From contig JAOSJX010000023.1 of NCBI GenBank assembly GCA_027493875.1, positions 434,001 through 498,000 on the forward strand: a stretch of 64,000 bases of DNA, read 5' to 3'. The notes under the pieces are model-generated. The model did no database searches and was not told where the DNA came from. It saw nothing but the letters and a program-made list of their open reading frames with translations. The position numbers were made by a program, and so were the translations under genes. Position 1 is the stretch's first letter. The number at the start of each line of letters is the position of its first letter. The DNA is from Deltaproteobacteria bacterium. GTDB taxonomy: Bacteria > Lernaellota > Lernaellaia > JACKCT01. Positions 30,808 through 40,705 of the stretch are shown here, one piece after another.

Positions 30808-31229
30808 AGGAAGCAACGATCGAACGCCCGCGCCACGCCGCATCAACGGCGCGATTTCGCGTCACGTTGCTGGCGATGATCGCCGGCGGCTGGGTGTGGG
30901 CCTACATCGTTCCATGGAAGCTCGTTTACGAGACGCAATTCTGCCCTTTTCTCAACCTGTCCGGTTTGCCCTGCCCGTTTTGCGGCCTCACGCGTTCGTG
31001 CGTCGCGTTCGCTTCCGGGCGGTTTGCGGAAAGCTGGATGGTCAATCCCCTCGGACCGGTTGTGATGGCGGCAAGCGTGGTCTTCGCGGCGGCGGTGATC
31101 GGGCTGCTCGCGTGGAACCGGCCGGCGCTCCGGCCGGACGCGTTTCTGAAGCGGCATCGGGCCGTTTTGCCGGCCGCCCTCGGGCTTTGGACGCTTAATT
31201 GGATTTTGATGATTTTCCGAGCTCTTTGA
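30804..31229 (+). CDS. DUF2752-family membrane protein
   Basis: 141 codons with three membrane segments. The family motif is SGLPCPFCGLTRSCVAFASGRF, whose two Cys sit at the membrane boundary. DUF2752 proteins are small, uncharacterised membrane proteins. ATGA overlap with the upstream YIP1-like gene puts it last in the envelope operon; its stop is about 52 bases before the next promoter. Confidence 0.82.
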   Translation: MKEATIERPRHAASTARFRVTLLAMIAGGWVWAYIVPWKLVYETQFCPFLNLSGLPCPFCGLTRSCVAFASGRFAESWMVNPLGPVVMAASVVFAAAVIGLLAWNRPALRPDAFLKRHRAVLPAALGLWTLNWILMIFRAL

Positions 31230-31280
31230 ATCTTCCACCTCCCAAAAAGCCGTCTTTTCCCACAAAATTGCTCCAAACCC

Positions 31281-31308
31281 TTGACATCGTTCACCTTATG
31301 TTTATGTT
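31281..31308 (+). promoter_or_regulatory. Sigma-70-type promoter upstream of the FmdB-like gene
   Basis: TTGACA at 31281-31286 and TATGTT at 31303-31308 with a 16-base spacer, about 26 bases before the ATG at 31334. Confidence 0.75.
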
Positions 31309-31333
31309 GCCAAGGCCAATACGGGGTTTCGAG

Positions 31334-31654
31334 ATGCCGATTTACGAGTACTTTTGCGCCGACTGCAACGACGTTCACGAAGTGTCCCAACGCATCTCCG
31401 AGGGCTCGCTCGTCAGCTGCCCGAAATGCTCGTCGCCCAAAGTCCGCAAGCTGATCAGCCAGTCGAGTTTTCAACTTAAGGGAAGCGGCTGGTACACGAC
31501 GGATTACGCGCGCACATCGACTCCTTCCAATGGAAACGGCCATGCCGCAGCGTCCGCGTCGACGAGTCCGGCGGGCTGCGGAACTTGCGGCGCCGACACG
31601 CCCGGAACGTGCGCGTCCGCGGCATCAAAAGGCGACTCGTCCGACGCGTCGTAA
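31334..31654 (+). CDS. FmdB-family zinc-ribbon regulatory protein
   Basis: 106 codons. The N-terminal zinc ribbon is YEYFCADCNDVHEV ... SCPKCSSPKVRKL, diagnostic of the FmdB/CxxC regulator family. The rest is a flexible Ser/Ala/Gly/Thr tail with four extra Cys (AGCGTCGADTPGTCAS), likely metal binding or unstructured. FmdB was first linked to a methylamidase-formamidase operon, but most members are of unknown role. The start at 31334 is the only fit to the family N-terminus. Confidence 0.85.
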   Translation: MPIYEYFCADCNDVHEVSQRISEGSLVSCPKCSSPKVRKLISQSSFQLKGSGWYTTDYARTSTPSNGNGHAAASASTSPAGCGTCGADTPGTCASAASKGDSSDAS

Positions 31655-31700
31655 AACGTCGTTTCGCGACGTTGACCTGCTCCGGATCATCTGATACCTA
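31655..31700 (+). promoter_or_regulatory. Inverted repeat and candidate promoter before gcvH
   Basis: AACGTCG (31655-31661) and CGACGTT (31667-31673) form a perfect 7-bp inverted repeat whose right arm overlaps TTGACC (31672-31677). A possible extended -10 TGATACCTA follows at 31692-31700. The repeat could be an operator for the glycine-cleavage genes; there is no T run for a terminator. Confidence 0.45.
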
Positions 31701-31790
31701 AGCCCCCACGAACGCCTCCCGGCCGATGGCAACGGCCGCGCCGGCTTTCCCTCTTTGAATCTACCCATCCGCTATCGAGGAGCCTGTGAC

Positions 31791-32183
31791 ATGAGCATCC
31801 CGGAGCACCTTCGGTACACCAAAGATCACGAATGGGCGGCCGTGGACGGCGATATAGCCACCATCGGCATTACGGACTACGCGCAGGACTCGCTGGGAGA
31901 AATCGTCTACGTCGAGCTGCCCGAGGTCGGCGCTGAGGTCAAGGCCGGCGAAACCTTCGGCGTGGTGGAAAGCGTCAAGGCGGTGAGCGATCTCTATGCG
32001 CCGGTCAGCGGGACGGTGAGCGAAATAAACGGCGCGCTCGCGGACGCGCCCGAAACCATCAACAACGATCCGTACGGCGACGGATGGATGATCAAAGTAA
32101 CGCTGGCGGACGCGGCGGAGACCGGCGCGCTGATGTCGCCCGAGGCCTACACGGAGCTCGTCGCCCAAGAGAGCGCCGAGTAG
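31791..32183 (+). CDS. gcvH: Glycine cleavage system H protein
   Basis: Lipoyl-carrier protein that shuttles the methylamine group between P, T and L proteins. 130 codons. YTKDHEWAAVDGDIATIGITDYAQ at the N-terminus, the lipoylated Lys in GVVESVKAVSDLYAPVSG, and the C-terminal GWMIKV are all present. The ATG at 31791 is preceded by a GAGGAG-like site (tcgaggagcctgtgac). gcvPA follows eight bases after the stop. Confidence 0.95.
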   Translation: MSIPEHLRYTKDHEWAAVDGDIATIGITDYAQDSLGEIVYVELPEVGAEVKAGETFGVVESVKAVSDLYAPVSGTVSEINGALADAPETINNDPYGDGWMIKVTLADAAETGALMSPEAYTELVAQESAE

Positions 32184-32191
32184 TCGGCGCT

Positions 32192-33528
32192 ATGCGTTAT
32201 CTTCCGCATACTCCCGACGATATCCGGCTCATGCTCGAGGCGGTCGGCCTCGAGCGCGTCGAAGATCTTTTCGGCTCGATTCCGGACGCGATTCAAACCA
32301 AGGAACCGCTTGCGCTGCCGCCGGCGATGTCCGAACCCGAACTCCTGCGCCATCTCAGCGTGCTGGCCGAGGCGAACGAAGCGGCGGCGTCCACGTCGTT
32401 TCTCGGCGCCGGGGCGTATCGCCATTACACGCCCTCCGCCGTCGATCAGCTTCTATTACGCGGTGAATTCTTCACGGCGTACACGCCGTATCAGCCCGAG
32501 GTCTCCCAGGGAACACTCCAAGCGATCTTCGAATTCCAAACGATGATCACGCGCCTGCTCGGCATGGAGGTCGCCAACGCCTCCCTCTACGACGGCGCCT
32601 CCGCCGCGGCGGAAGCCGTGCTGATGGCCGGGCGCGTCGCCAAAAAAACGCGTCTTCTCCTTTCCGCCGGCGTTTCGCCGAACCACCGCGACGTCATGGA
32701 GACGTATACCCGCTTCCTCGGGTACACGTTTGACACCGCCCCGCTCGGCGCCGACGGCCGGACCGATGCGCAAGCGCTCGCCGCGGCGATCACGAACGAC
32801 ACCGCCGCGGTTCTCGTCCAATCGCCCAATCATCTCGGCGTCATCGAGGATCTCGGCGCGGCGGGAAAAATCGCGGCGGAGGCCGGGACTCTTTTCGTGA
32901 CGACGTTTACCGAGCCGCTCGCGTACGCCCTCGTGAAAACACCGGGCGAGTGCGGCGCCGCCATCGCGGCGGGCGAAGGCGGCCCGCTCGGCGTGCCGAT
33001 GTCCTTCGGCGGCCCGGGGCTCGGCCTTTCACGACGCGAAAGGATCACGTGCGCCTGATGCCCGGCCGTCTGGCCGGCGAGACCGAGGACGCCGACGGAA
33101 ACCGCGGGTACGTTCTGACGCTGTCGACGCGCGAGCAACATATCCGCCGTGAACGCGCAACCAGCAACATTTGCACGAATCAGGCGCTATGTGCCCTGGC
33201 CTGTTCCATTTTCCTGTCGCTCCAGGGGAAGGAAGGCCTGCGTCACCTCGCGCGCGTGAACCACGATCTTGCCGAATACGCGAAATCGAAGCTCACCGCC
33301 GCCGGCGCGAAGCCGCTGACGGCCGCCCCGACCTTCAACGAATTCGCCGTGGAATTGCCCGTTCCGGCCGCGGACTTTTCGGCCGCATGCCGCGAAAAAC
33401 GCCTCCTCCCCGGCGTGCCGCTCGCGGGCTTCCGCGATTTCGGCGACAACGCGCTGCTCGTCTGCGCGACGGAAAACAATACCCGCGAGGACGTCGACGC
33501 GCTCGCGGCCGTTCTGTCGGGGATGTAA
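32192..33528 (+). CDS. gcvPA: Glycine dehydrogenase (decarboxylating) subunit 1, interrupted
   Basis: Subunit of the two-part PLP-dependent P protein, paired with GcvPB. About 445 codons. The start YLPHTPDDIRLMLEAVGL, the [25 protein letters not shown]-like segment, EFQTMITRLLGMEVANASLYDGASA, and QSPNHLGVIEDL fit this subunit. The frame breaks near 33030 (a GGG/TT region) and resumes TTRKDHVRLMPGRLAGETED through NICTNQALCALA. The PLP Lys sits in the partner subunit. No gcvT occurs nearby. Confidence 0.92.
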
Positions 33529-33531
33529 GCC

Positions 33532-34966
33532 ATGCCGGAAAAAACGCTTTTTGAAAAATCGCGTCCCGGCCGCCTCGGCGCCTCCAATCCGACACCGGAT
33601 GTTCCGTCGGCCGATTTGCCGACCGACGTTCTCCGGGCCGATGCCGCCGAGTTGCCGGAGATGTCCGAGGTCGACGTGATCCGCCACTACACGCATTTGT
33701 CGCGCATGAACTTCGGCATCGATCTCGGCATGTATCCGCTCGGCAGTTGCACAATGAAATTCAATCCGCGCATCAACGAAACCGTCGCGCGTCTCCCCGG
33801 CTTCGCGCGCCTGCATCCGCAAAGCCCGCGCGATCTCATGCCCGGGGCGCGGCGGCTGATGGGCGAACTCGCCGAGTATCTGGCGGAGATCACCGGCTTC
33901 GACGCCGTTACGCTCCAACCCGCGGCCGGCGCGCAGGGCGAAATGACGGGCCTCATGCTCATCCGCGCGTACCACACCGCGAACGGCAATCCGCGCAAAA
34001 AGGTCCTCATCCCCGAGACGGCGCACGGAACGAATCCCGCGTCGAGCACGTTGTGCGATTACACGGTCGAAACGGTCCGGGGTAACGCGCACGGCCTGCT
34101 CGATCCGCACGATCTCGAAGCCAAAATGGACGAGGACGTCGCGGCGCTCATGATAACGAACCCGAATACCCTCGGCCTTTTCGAACGCGAAATCGCCCGC
34201 GCGGCGGAAATCGTTCACGCCAAGGGCGGGCTCGTTTACATGGACGGCGCCAACCTCAACGCCATCATGGGCTACGCCAAGCCGGGGCAATTCGGCGCCG
34301 ACGTCATGCACATCAACCTGCACAAAACCTTCACCACGCCGCACGGCGGCGGCGGTCCGGGCGCCGGCCCGGTGGCGGCGAAGAAAATCCTGGAGCCCTT
34401 CTTCCCGCGCCCGGTGCTGGTCAAGCGGGGCGAGGATTACGCGTTTGACGACGACCGGCCACGGTCCATCGGCAAGGTCCACGGCTTTTTTCGGCAACTT
34501 CGGCATGTTTGTCCGCGCTTACACGTATATCCGCGAGATGGGGCCGGACGGCCTGAAACGCGTCAGCGAGCTGGCGGTTCTTAATGCGACTTATTTAAAG
34601 GAACGCCTTAAGAAAACCTACGCCCTCGCCTACGACGAACCGTGCATGCACGAATGCGTTTTCTCCGATAAAGGTTTTCCGAATCATGTGACGACGCTGG
34701 ACGTCGCCAAACGCCTCATGGATTTCGGCTTCCATCCGCCGACGGTCTACTTCCCGCTCGTCGTCAAAGGCGCGCTGATGATCGAGCCGACGGAAACGGA
34801 AAGCCTCGAAACGCTCGACGCGTTCGTCACCGCGCTGGAGATGATTCGTCAGGAAGCGGAAACCGACCCGGACAACATCAAGTCCGCGCCGCATTCCACG
34901 CCGGTCCGCCGCCTGAACGAAGTCCTCGCCGCAAAGAAAATGCGGCTGACGGCCGATTTAGGCTGA
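33532..34966 (+). CDS. gcvPB: Glycine dehydrogenase (decarboxylating) subunit 2, interrupted
   Basis: PLP-binding half of the P protein. About 478 codons. [44 protein letters not shown] and the PLP Lys motif [19 protein letters not shown] are present. The frame breaks near 34490 in a T6 run; with five T the frame reads [13 protein letters not shown], the expected continuation. Start three bases after the gcvPA stop. Together with gcvH and gcvPA it gives three of four glycine-cleavage proteins, while gcvT and lpd are elsewhere. Confidence 0.92.
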
Positions 34967-34970
34967 GTAA

Positions 34971-35534
34971 CTATCGCTTAAACTGAAGATCGCGCAACGA
35001 TGCGGCCGATCCGCCGTTCGCCGGCGAGGCCGCCGGCTCGGCCGTTTGGGCAGGCGCGGGCATTGATACGGCCGCGGCGCGCTTTGATGCCGCCTTTTTC
35101 TTTTTCGGCGGGCGCAGGATATTGAGATCGCGCGTGAGCGATTGCGCGTTCGAGGTCTGCTTGTCCGCCGTAAAACGCAGCGCCGGCGTATCCTTTGGCG
35201 GCGTGACCTTTTTCGAAGGCTTTCGGGCGGCGGTCTTCGCTTCGATAACCGTCAGGGCCTTTTCGAGTTTGGCGAGGTCCTCCTCGACTTCGCGCAGCCG
35301 CGTCCCGACCCGGCCGATCGCCCGCTCAACGCGGTCGTGATCCGAAAAGCTCTGCAGGCCCGCCAAATCGCGCACGGAACGCAAACGGCGATCGAACTCC
35401 TCTTTCGCCTTCATCGCGCCCATCATCAGCTTGGAGCCCTGGGGCGTTGCCATGAATTCCATGGCCACCATCGCCGGACCCTTCTCCTTCAAATCCTTTA
35501 CCGTCTTCAGCGCGCTTTTGATCGGCATCGCCAT
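34971..35534 (-). CDS. Hypothetical coiled-coil protein
   Basis: About 187 codons, uninterrupted. No signal peptide. Residues 45-100 (RLRSVRDLAGLQSF, REVEEDLAKLEKAL) predict a coiled coil, and the rest is a basic, Pro/Ala-rich tail (PPKKKKAASKRAAAVSMP). The long upstream frame extension is out of family context; the ATG at 35534 is a sensible start just after the FadL stop. Its neighbour is an outer-membrane protein; no function is suggested by sequence. Confidence 0.68.
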   Translation of the reverse strand: MAMPIKSALKTVKDLKEKGPAMVAMEFMATPQGSKLMMGAMKAKEEFDRRLRSVRDLAGLQSFSDHDRVERAIGRVGTRLREVEEDLAKLEKALTVIEAKTAARKPSKKVTPPKDTPALRFTADKQTSNAQSLTRDLNILRPPKKKKAASKRAAAVSMPAPAQTAEPAASPANGGSAASLRDLQFKR

Positions 35535-35539
35535 TCCCT

Positions 35540-37185
35540 CTACGGCCAGCGCACGCCGGCCTGAATGCCGGTGGCCCAGACATCCCCGCCGCTTCCACTT
35601 TTTTGAACGGCATGTTCCGGTCCACCGCGTCCTTCGAAAAGGACGTCTTTTCCAGGTATCGGTATTGCCAATAGGTGTCAAGCGTAAAACGGTCGTTGAA
35701 ATTGACGCCCGCGCCCGCGCTGAACAGATGCCGGTCCGGATCGATCAAGTTGGTGTAGCCGGAATCCGTCTCAAACGGGCTCGGCTCATACGCGTATCCG
35801 CCGCGCAGCGCCGGTTTGAGCGCGCCGGTCCACCAGTCGCTATACAACGGCAGAAACCGGTACTCCGCGCCGAGGCGCGGATGAATGACGTCGTGCGCCG
35901 GCGGGACCGCGGGCTGCTGAAAGCGGATCGGAATCGACAGGCTCGTCTGTAAGCCCGGAATCGACAACGTCACCGGCGGCACCGGCCCCACGGTCCCCAA
36001 TATCGGAATCGTCAGGTTGCGGATGCGCGCCTGAATGTTGGCCGGCAGCGTTTGCAGATGAATATCGACGTCCTTGATCTCGATATCGACCTTCGGCGTC
36101 GGAATCTCGGACCAGTCGTACCACGTGGCGTCGGCGCTGAACGTCCATTGATCCGTCGGCTCCCAGGCCGCGCCGAGGCTCGCCTGCTGCGGCTGCCAGA
36201 AGTCGGTCATCGCGAGCACCGCTTCCACCGGCACGTGAATGTCGGCGACGAGCGAGCCCGCCAGACTTTCGATTTCGAGCGGTATTTTAATCGGCGTATC
36301 GCCGAGCGCCGGAATCTTGATTTCGATCACCGAGTCGATGAGCGAGCCGTCCGGATCAAGCGGTTTGATTTGCGCAAGATCGATCGCGTAGTCCTTGAGC
36401 AACAAGTCCAGGTCGGCCCGTATTTCCACGTCCCAGCCGAACTCCGACCGATAGGCTCCGCCGAAGCGCCAACGTTTGTTGAGCTGGTACATCACGCCGA
36501 CGAAAGGCTCGCTCGTCCACGGGAATTCGATGGTGAGTTCCGTTTCGGGGTCGAGCGGGTCCGTGCCGAGGTCGCCGCTGCGTTCGTTCGACGCGGTGAT
36601 GGGAATGGAAAGATCGCCGGAGACGTTAACGAACAGATGCGTTCCGACCCCGACGGACAGGCCCGGCAGTACCGTGAACGAGGCGGCGATCATGGCGACG
36701 GAACGTTCGGCATAATGATCGAAAAGAGCGAAGGTCGGAATATGGGGGTTGATCGAATGGAGACGCACGGCGCCGTCCGCCGGCGCGTAGAGGCCGACCC
36801 CGGCCTTGAACCGGGGATGCGGCGCAACGACCATCCCGAGCTCGTACGCGCTGACGCCCCGCAGATTCTCCTGACGCGCCTCCAACGCCTCGAGGCTTCG
36901 ACGTTGCGCGGCCGTGGCGCCGGCGGCGGGAACCAGATCGATCGTGGCGTTCGGATCGGCGGTGAAAAAACCGACCTCGAAACGATTCGTCATGATACCG
37001 GCCATGCCGGCCGGGTTGTAATACAGAGCGGAAAAGTCGTCGGATACCGCGGTATACGCCCCGCCCATTCCGCGGGCGCGCGCCCCGAGACCGTACAGGT
37101 CCAGCGGATTGGCGCGAGCCACCCGTCCGATGAGAACGGCCGATGCCATGGCCAGCAGAACGGCGCGCAGGCCGGATACGGTCAA
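35540..37185 (-). CDS. FadL/OmpP1/TodX-family outer-membrane protein, interrupted at the end
   Basis: Beta-barrel transporter for hydrophobic compounds. About 548 codons. Signal peptide (AVLLAMASAVLIGRVARA), then the family plug/hatch start NPLDLYGLGARARGMGGAYTAVSDDFSALYYNPAGMAG. The barrel follows with alternating strands (VGVGTHLFVNVSGDL, YRSEFGWDVEI, FSADATWYDWSEIP) and ends QAGVRWP after a break near 35615, where one extra A in an A6 run restores the frame. The long middle insert rich in PIPL/IKIPL strands is larger than in most FadL. Substrate unknown. Confidence 0.85.
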
Positions 37186-37375
37186 AGCCCCTCCCTGTCC
37201 AATTACCCAACGCCCAAGGCGCCAGAGACCTTAGCCAAAAGACGCATCCCGAGGCAAGGCAGGTCCGCGAAAAGATGAAATTATTTGCGGTTCGGCGCTT
37301 GCAATTCAAAAATCGATCTGCTAAAGAGTTTTCGCCGCTCGCCGGCCTAATGGACTTGTTGTCACCGGAGGACCG

Positions 37376-37792
37376 ATGCGCAAATTGCTCGTGGCGTCGC
37401 TTCTGATTTCGCTCGCCAGCATGCTTGTTGTCTTCGCTTCGTGCGCGGGCGACCAACTCGCCCAGATCCACCGTCCGATCAACGACGATGAAGCCGACTA
37501 CGCCAAGGACCGAAGCCAGGAGGAATCCTGCGAGGCGGTCGATCTGCTTCTCGCCGACTGCTACGACGCGTGCAACTGCTGCTTCGACAAGGAATCGGCC
37601 ACGCACGACGAACTCGACCAATGCGTCTTCCACTGCAGCAACCTTCTGTACGAGATCAACCTCGCGTCGCATCCGTCGAAAGTGGACGAGGACAATTATA
37701 AAGAGTGCGTCGTCGGGTGCTTCTCGATCTGCGACAAGCCGCACAAGGACGAGACCTGCTGGGCGGAGTGCGAGCACTATCTCGGCAATTAA
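37376..37792 (+). CDS. Cys-rich lipoprotein
   Basis: 138 codons. Lipobox LVVFASCAG. The mature protein has about twelve Cys in a regular pattern: ESCEAVDLLLADCYDACNCCFDK, CVFHCSNLL, CVVGCFSICDK, TCWAECEH. It lacks the Asp run of its relatives but has the same CxxxC helical style as the Cys-rich end of the protein at 24579-26447. Probably disulphide-stabilised in the envelope. Followed by a strong terminator. The 190-base region before it contains no clear gene. Confidence 0.78.
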   Translation: MRKLLVASLLISLASMLVVFASCAGDQLAQIHRPINDDEADYAKDRSQEESCEAVDLLLADCYDACNCCFDKESATHDELDQCVFHCSNLLYEINLASHPSKVDEDNYKECVVGCFSICDKPHKDETCWAECEHYLGN

Positions 37793-37824
37793 GCCCCGCG
37801 GACGCTTGCTTCAAGCAACCCATC

Positions 37825-37856
37825 AACCTCCCCGCCGCCGGGGAGGTTGTTGTTTT
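37825..37856 (+). terminator. Rho-independent terminator
   Basis: AACCTCCCCG and CGGGGAGGTT around a short CCGC-type loop followed by TTGTTGTTTT. It lies between the Cys-rich lipoprotein and mutL. Confidence 0.85.
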
Positions 37857-37879
37857 GAAAGACCCGGCGAACGAAGCTC

Positions 37880-39733
37880 ATGGCGAAAATCCGGCTTCTC
37901 TCGGAAAATGTCGCGAACATGATCGCCGCCGGCGAGGTCGTCGAACGGCCCGCCTCGGTGGTGAAGGAACTCGTCGAAAACAGCCTTGACGCGGGCGCGA
38001 CGCGCGTGCTTATCGATGCGCGCGTCGGAGGACGCAAACTCATCCGCGTGGTCGACGACGGCGAAGGCATGTCGCCCGACGACGCGATGCTCGCCCTTGA
38101 GCGTCACGCGACCAGCAAGATCGCCACGGAGAAGGACCTGTTTTCCGTCGGCAGCCTGGGATTTCGCGGCGAGGCCCTCCCCGCCATCGCCAGCGTGTCG
38201 CGGATGACCCTCAGGACGGCCCGGCGTGACGCCGACCGCGGTTTTCGGATTCACGTCCAGGGCGGCACCGTCATGGACAGCGGCGAGGACGGCACCCCGC
38301 CGGGCACGGAAATCGAGATCGAGGACCTCTTTTTCAACACGCCGGGCCGGCGCAAGTTTCTCCGGTCGCCGGAAACCGAGCTCACGCATATCGTCGAAAC
38401 CGTCACGCGCCTGGCCCTGCCGCGGCGCGGGGTGTTTTTTCGGCTGCGTCACGACGATAAGGCGCTGCTCCAGGTGCCGGATACCGCCGATCTCCCCCAA
38501 CGCGTCGCCGCCCTCCTCGGCCGCGACGCCTCCGCCGGCCTTGTGGAATTCGGCTTTGAATCCCCGCACGTCCGGCTCTCCGGGTTTCTCTCCGGTCCGG
38601 AAACGACGCGTTCCTCGGCCAATTATTTCTTCGTCTACTGCAACGGTCGTTTTCTGCGCGACCGTGTCATCACGCACGCCATCAACACCGGCTATCGCGG
38701 GCACGTGCTCAAGGGACGCTATCCGATTGTCGTCATGATGATCGAGATCGCGCCGGAGCTGGTCGACGTCAACGTTCATCCGACGAAATCGGAAGTGCGT
38801 TTCAGGAAACCGGCCGGCGTTTACGACAGCATCGTCACGGCCATCGACAAAACGCTGCGCGAACGCTTCGGTGCGCCCGATACTCCGTTCGGCGCAACGA
38901 TCCAGCGAACCGCCGGAAATGAAATCACCGTGGCGGCGCCGGAAACGGGAGCGGCTCCCGCCGCCGAGCATCAACGGCGCGTCGAAGAGGCGGCGCTGCG
39001 GTTTACCACGGCGCACACCGGCGCGCTGTTCGGTGACGGCGCGCGGCCTTCGACGGACGAACGCGAGGTCGAGCAACGTATTCTCGAACGCGACGCCTCC
39101 GGTCTCGGCCATGCCGACATGGATATGCCGGACCGGCACGGCACCTTCGCCCGCCTCGCGATCGTCGGCCAGGTTTTCGACAATTACATCGTCTGCGAAA
39201 CGCGCGACCACGGCGGCACGATGGTCATGATCGACGCGCACGCGGCGCACGAACGGATTCTCTTTGAACGATTGAAACGGGACTACGAACGCTCGGCCAT
39301 CGCCGTTCAGACGCAGCTCCTGCCGGTCGCGCTGGAGCTTCGCCGCGCCGAAGCGGCCGCGCTCGAAAAAATGCTCACCGAGCTCAAGCGCGCGGGCATC
39401 GACGTCGAGCCCTTCGGCGGCGACACGTACCGGATCACCGCCACTCCCTCCATTTTGTCCCCCGGGGAGGCCGAGGCCGTCGTTCGTGAATGCATCGAAC
39501 GTGTGATGGAGACCGGCGCGCCGGCGCCGACCGACAAGATCCCCGACCGCTTTCTGTCGGTGGTGGCGTGTCACTCGGCGGTACGCTCCGGCCAAGAGTT
39601 GACTATTGCGCAGATGCGCGAGATTTTACGGGGCCTCGACGGTATCCGAGGGCCGGGGAGTTGCCCGCACGGCCGGCCGACTTTTTGGTATATCCCCCTT
39701 CTGGAGATCGAAAAAAGGTTCAAACGGAAATGA
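37880..39733 (+). CDS. mutL: DNA mismatch repair protein MutL
   Basis: 617 codons, uninterrupted. The N-terminal GHKL ATPase motifs are clear: AAGEVVERPASVVKELVENSLDAGA, DDGEGM, ATSKI, GFRGEAL, then FFNTPGRRKFL and VDVNVHPTKSEVRF. The C-terminal endonuclease-type motifs appear as DAHAAHERILFE (usual DQHA(x)2E(x)4E with Q changed to A) plus ACHSAVRSGQ and CPHGRPTF, so it is likely a nicking MutL used without MutH. The stop overlaps the meaB start as ATGA. The ATG at 37880 matches the family N-terminus MAKIRLLSENVANMIAAGEV. Confidence 0.96.
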   Translation: MAKIRLLSENVANMIAAGEVVERPASVVKELVENSLDAGATRVLIDARVGGRKLIRVVDDGEGMSPDDAMLALERHATSKIATEKDLFSVGSLGFRGEALPAIASVSRMTLRTARRDADRGFRIHVQGGTVMDSGEDGTPPGTEIEIEDLFFNTPGRRKFLRSPETELTHIVETVTRLALPRRGVFFRLRHDDKALLQVPDTADLPQRVAALLGRDASAGLVEFGFESPHVRLSGFLSGPETTRSSANYFFVYCNGRFLRDRVITHAINTGYRGHVLKGRYPIVVMMIEIAPELVDVNVHPTKSEVRFRKPAGVYDSIVTAIDKTLRERFGAPDTPFGATIQRTAGNEITVAAPETGAAPAAEHQRRVEEAALRFTTAHTGALFGDGARPSTDEREVEQRILERDASGLGHADMDMPDRHGTFARLAIVGQVFDNYIVCETRDHGGTMVMIDAHAAHERILFERLKRDYERSAIAVQTQLLPVALELRRAEAAALEKMLTELKRAGIDVEPFGGDTYRITATPSILSPGEAEAVVRECIERVMETGAPAPTDKIPDRFLSVVACHSAVRSGQELTIAQMREILRGLDGIRGPGSCPHGRPTFWYIPLLEIEKRFKRK

Positions 39734-40705
39734 GCACCGATCTGGTCAAAAGGCTGCTCGCGGGCGAGCGGCGCGCGCTCGCGCGGATGATTTCGCTCGT
39801 CGAGGCCCGCGCGGTAGACGTGGCCACGGTGATGTCCGAGATCTACCCGGCCACCGGCCGCGCGGCGATTCTCGGTTTCACGGGCCCTCCCGGCGCCGGG
39901 AAAAGCACGCTGGTCGACAAGGTCACGATTCTGCTCCGCGAACGCGAAATGACGGTCGGCGTTCTTGCCATCGACCCGTCCAGCCCGTTTTCCGGCGGCG
40001 CGCTGCTCGGCGACCGCATCCGGATGCACCGCCACTTCGGCGATGACGGCGTGTTTATCCGCTCGCTCGGAACGCGCGGCTCCCACGGCGGTCTTTCGCG
40101 GGCGACGCGCGACGCCGCGCGCCTGATGGACGCGGCGGGATTCGATGTGGTCATCGTCGAGACCGTCGGCGTCGGCCAGACCGAACTCGACATCATGGAA
40201 TTGGCTCGGACAACCACGGTGGTTCTGGTGCCGGAATCGGGCGACGTCGTTCAGACGATGAAGGCCGGCCTTACGGAAATCGCGGATATTTTCGTCGTCA
40301 ACAAATCGGACCGGCAGGGCTCGGACGCGATTTTTTCGCGAACTCGTCGGGATGGTCGAACTGGCCCCCGCCTCCGACTGGAAGATTCCCGTCCTCAAAA
40401 CGCAGGCTCTCAAAAACATCGGCGTGGACGAATTGGTTTCGGAGATCGACCGCCACGGCAACCACATCGCGCACCTTGAGCAACCGCCGAAGCGCGTCCT
40501 GCTCACGCCCGCGCGCGAAGTGGTGGATCTGCTGGCCGGGAACATTGAAGACGGTTGGCGGGCGGCCTTGAAGGGCGACACCGGGCTCTCGCGTCTGGCG
40601 CGCGACGTGGAAGACGGGCGAATCAATCCTTACGGCGCCGCGAAGACACTGGTCGATAATCCTGAATTGCTGGGCGAGTTGATCGCCTTGTCGAGGTCCT
40701 CATGA
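39730..40705 (+). CDS. meaB: MeaB/ArgK-type P-loop GTPase, interrupted
   Basis: G3E-family chaperone that protects or loads adenosylcobalamin-dependent mutases such as methylmalonyl-CoA mutase. About 325 codons. Walker A in GFTGPPGAGKSTLV, then DPSSPFSGGALLGDRIRM, RSLGTRGSHGGLSRAT, ETVGVGQTE and VNKSD. The frame breaks near 40335 in a T6 run; with five T the frame reads DAIFRELVGMVELAP. No B12 mutase is near. Start overlaps mutL stop; its own stop overlaps the next lipoprotein gene. Confidence 0.9.

Noticed and set aside
31655..31790. Possible glycine riboswitch before gcvH
   Set aside because: Only 136 bases, no GGAGAG-type aptamer core or paired tandem structure visible.
33187..34506. 439-codon minus-strand frame across gcvPA and gcvPB
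   Set aside because: Shadow of the two glycine dehydrogenase genes.
36052..37278. 408-codon plus-strand frame opposite the FadL-type porin
   Set aside because: Shadow; porin strand has signal peptide and family motif.
37823..39595. 590-codon open frame on the minus strand opposite mutL
   Set aside because: It is a GC-driven shadow of a well-conserved gene; its translation is low complexity in Arg, Asp and Val with no family motif.
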